From Xestospongia bergquistia (lineage: Eukaryota; Porifera; Demospongiae; Haplosclerida; Petrosiidae): a stretch of 64,000 bases of DNA. The notes under the pieces are model-generated. The model ran no database searches. It saw nothing but the letters and a program-made list of their open reading frames with translations, and was not told the DNA's origin. Every line of letters begins with the position of its first letter. The first letter of the stretch is position 1. Location of the stretch: positions 3,970,501 to 4,034,500 of the forward strand of contig OZ014412.1 in assembly GCA_963965975.1 (NCBI GenBank). The letters are read 5' to 3'. Position numbers and translations under genes: made by a program. Shown piece after piece: positions 62,001-64,000 of this stretch.

Positions 62001-63747
62001 ATATCTGGCACTCTGCTTAGAAAAGCTTAGAAATAACATATAACAAAAGCACCCCCTACGTATAAGCCTAATGAAATTCTAATGGGAACCCTCAGACAAG
62101 CTATAGATAGAACCTAACTACATGTACATGTCTTTTATTATATGTACTTGTATCATATCACACAGAGTCATGATCAGTGTAGAGTCTACATGTATGGTAC
62201 AGTATGAAAGAAAATTTTAATTCAAATATAACTATGTAGTTCCTTTTAACAAAATCCCATAGATCATGTAGATGGATGCACCTTCTTTATTTTGAGTGGG
62301 CATGGTCATAATGTCATCATGTGACATTGTGATTACTAATACACTAAAGCTAATGTGCTATATAATAGTGCTTCTAATGACATTGTTAAGTGGACATGGC
62401 TAGATGTAATCATGTGAATAGAAAAGTGATGTTTATGTAGTCTTGTTACAAGACACCCACTTACTCAGTACTGTGAAAAGGTCTCCTTGTCCACATTAGC
62501 AAATAGGCATCTGGGAATGAGATAGTGTTTGTGCTTTACTAAGTCAGATTGTACTGATATCATGACCATTCCCACTCAAAATAATCGAGGTGCCACACCA
62601 TTTCCATGCTCCAATCCCATACAACATTGTTGTCTCAAACACAAATATGACAATAAAATGGCATTTCCAAATAGCTATTCTTGGGGTTCAGAGGTCCCAA
62701 GAATTTGTCCCTGCTCCCTCCCTTTCTCAACAGCCCTACCTACATACTTTCACTCTGAATAAAGCTATTAATAAATTACTTGCTGATTCAAATAATAAAT
62801 CACACAGGTATCAGGTGTACAAGGTACCATGTTGACCAATCTGATTGCTTCATTTTAATTGTTGCATTCAATGCAATGTGTCTGCTGCTTTGAATACACT
62901 TGTGTCACTCTGCTTGTTAACTTTAGTTAACAAAGAAAAGCTCATTACTTTACTGGAAGTAGAAGAAGTGGACTTTCTTGTTTACACTTTTGCTGACAAT
63001 ACATAACAAGTCTATTCTACTAGGTGATATACACCTTCATTAGTCCTACCCCCTATTTTTGATGTTCAGTTAAGCATCGCACCGATTAGCCCATTTGGCT
63101 CGGTAGCAATAGTTCTTACTTCTAAACAGAGGATTATGCTCAAAAATCCACAATGAAATTATAGCTCATGGAAAAGTTTTACTTAGTATTAGTTTCTATC
63201 AAATGGAAATTGAACCACTGAAATAGTCTTACGAGGATAGCTCTTTCCTTAAAGGAAGACCTCACAAGACTACCACTGAATTTGCCAGTGTTCATCAAAT
63301 TTATACTTTAAATCTCAATTTTTGCTTGTTTCACGCTTTTAGGAGTATTGTCTTTCATATACAAAGAGTCTTAATTTGCATTTATTACTAACAGAAATTT
63401 TCATAATGTTATAAAAATTTACCGACTAATTGAAAATTAAAAGATAAGGCAGTAATTTCTGCCAAGTTGATCACTATAACCTTAGAAATCATAGCTACAG
63501 AAAAGATTTTATAGGAACTTATACACCTCTCCGGGATGTGTACAAGTTATTTTATTGAGTAATGAATGACCTGAGATGGAGCAATCTGATTGGTCAATTA
63601 AGGTATACCATATAAGATACAAACCCCTCCTACAATATAGATTCAGTTTGTATAATACTAAGCAAGTGCCAGTGCGTGATCACCAAATATCTTACCTGAG
63701 ACACCGAGACGTAAAATAATCAGTAAGGGTACTAACAGGAACTTCAT
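59059..63747 (-). CDS. Ig-FN3 transmembrane receptor with ITIM-like motifs and a Death domain (719 aa)
   Basis: Exons in transcript order: 63696-63747, 61541-61837, 61230-61496, 61107-61180, 60843-61062, 60391-60795, 60305-60337, 60160-60249, 60059-60111, 59370-59778, 59059-59318. The total of 2160 nt is an exact open frame. Signal peptide 1-17 (M-K-F-L-L-V-P-L-L-I-I-L) with a phase-1 donor; intron 1 is 1.86 kb and shows no other gene. Ig 18-117, FN3 117-205, beta module 206-304, cysteine module and Ser/Thr stalk 304-450, TM about 452-473 ending L-Y-R-A-K-K. The Tyr-rich tail 498-634 keeps L-N-Y-T-D-V, V-P-Y-S-T-V and S-Q-Y-S-T-L; Y-A-R-L has become Y-A-R-H. Death domain 634-719 (F-Q-L-W-Y, Y-T-W-D-T-L-L, E-L-A-D-Q-L). 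Retention of the intron with the weak donor AAG|GTTAAT at 60059 would end the protein six codons later, without ITIMs or Death domain. Closest relative in the window is the + strand gene at 27196. Confidence 0.9.
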
Positions 63748-63754
63748 TTTTTGG

Positions 63755-63990
63755 CTGTTTCTTACGGAAAACTGTTTGGGCACCACAATTTCTTATGTTG
63801 CTGCGATAAATACCACAATGTAGCTATAAGTGTCCTTCTTGCCTCGATAAACACTACAAGTCTTCTGTCGCAGCGATTAGTGTCCTTCTTGCCGTGACAA
63901 ACACCATAAATCTTCTGTTGTCGCGATTAGTGCCGCGACAAGTCTTCTGTTGTTGTGATAAACACTCGTTCTTACCGAGACAACAGTATC
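63755..63990. repeat. About 50-bp GC-richer tandem repeat upstream of the DD receptor start
   Basis: Three to four degenerate units contain CGATAAACACTACAAGTCTT, TCTGTYGYMGCGATTAGTG and TCCTTCTTGCC. They lie within about 10-240 bp upstream of the ATG at 63747 (minus strand), so they occupy the expected promoter/5'UTR. A regulatory role is inference. Confidence 0.7.
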
Positions 63991-64000
63991 GAAGTGAAGT

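Noticed and set aside
62529..62835. ORFs of 77 and 81 codons in intron 1 of the minus-strand DD receptor
   Set aside because: Opposite strand, overlapping frames, no recognisable domain or splice signals.
63085..63150. tRNA gene
   Set aside because: TTGGCTCGGTAGC resembles an A box, but the B box and cloverleaf pairing are not convincing; at most a decayed tRNA-like repeat.

Overview
The window looks like nuclear DNA of a compact animal genome, most likely a demosponge (Amphimedon-like; this is inference). It is very AT-rich. Genes are split into small exons with GT..AG introns as short as 44 nt, and most exons are phase 1. The proteins are Ig/FN3 receptors with one transmembrane helix, and the transposons are of eukaryotic type. 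There is no operon structure, CRISPR array or rRNA gene.

The main content is a cluster of related cell-surface receptor genes. I rebuilt them by hand from splice sites; exon lengths sum to whole codons in every intact copy. Each has a signal-peptide exon, one Ig exon, one FN3 exon, a beta-rich module in two exons, a module with a C-x2-C...G-C cysteine pattern, a Ser/Thr-rich stalk and a TM exon. Two tail types occur. The DD type has a Tyr-rich exon with ITIM-like motifs followed by a Death-domain exon: 27196-31600 on + (753 aa) and 59059-63747 on - (719 aa). The short-tail type ends in a Y-E-N-V motif and an ITSM-like T-A-Y-G-V-I: 54084-56070 on - (528 aa), with a broken copy at 34726-36685 on +. 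A DD gene followed about 3 kb downstream by a short-tail gene occurs twice, in inverted orientation. Derivatives include a tail-less copy (42800-46048), an internally deleted copy (21250-22425), the 3' end of a third type (33644-34508) and many exon scraps (1.2-3.3, 6.2, 26.4, 37.4, 39.3, 46.1-46.8, 56.5 and 58.9 kb).

Layout: 1-8 kb, receptor scraps, a 46-bp minisatellite and duplications. 8-21 kb, a transposon graveyard: a fold-back element, a hAT-type element with 8-bp target duplication, a MITE, an ISL2EU-like THAP transposon with AT target sites, a tandemly duplicated decayed Helitron with an insertion carrying a PHD finger, and a decayed gag/protease on the minus strand. 21-46 kb, the plus-strand receptor block. 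46-54 kb, gene-poor DNA with repeats. 54-64 kb, the minus-strand receptor pair.

How they may work together (inference): paralogues share an ectodomain but carry different tails (Death domain plus ITIM-like tyrosines, ITSM-like, or none). This resembles paired activating/inhibitory/decoy immune receptors and suggests a sponge recognition cluster shaped by duplication, inversion and exon loss.
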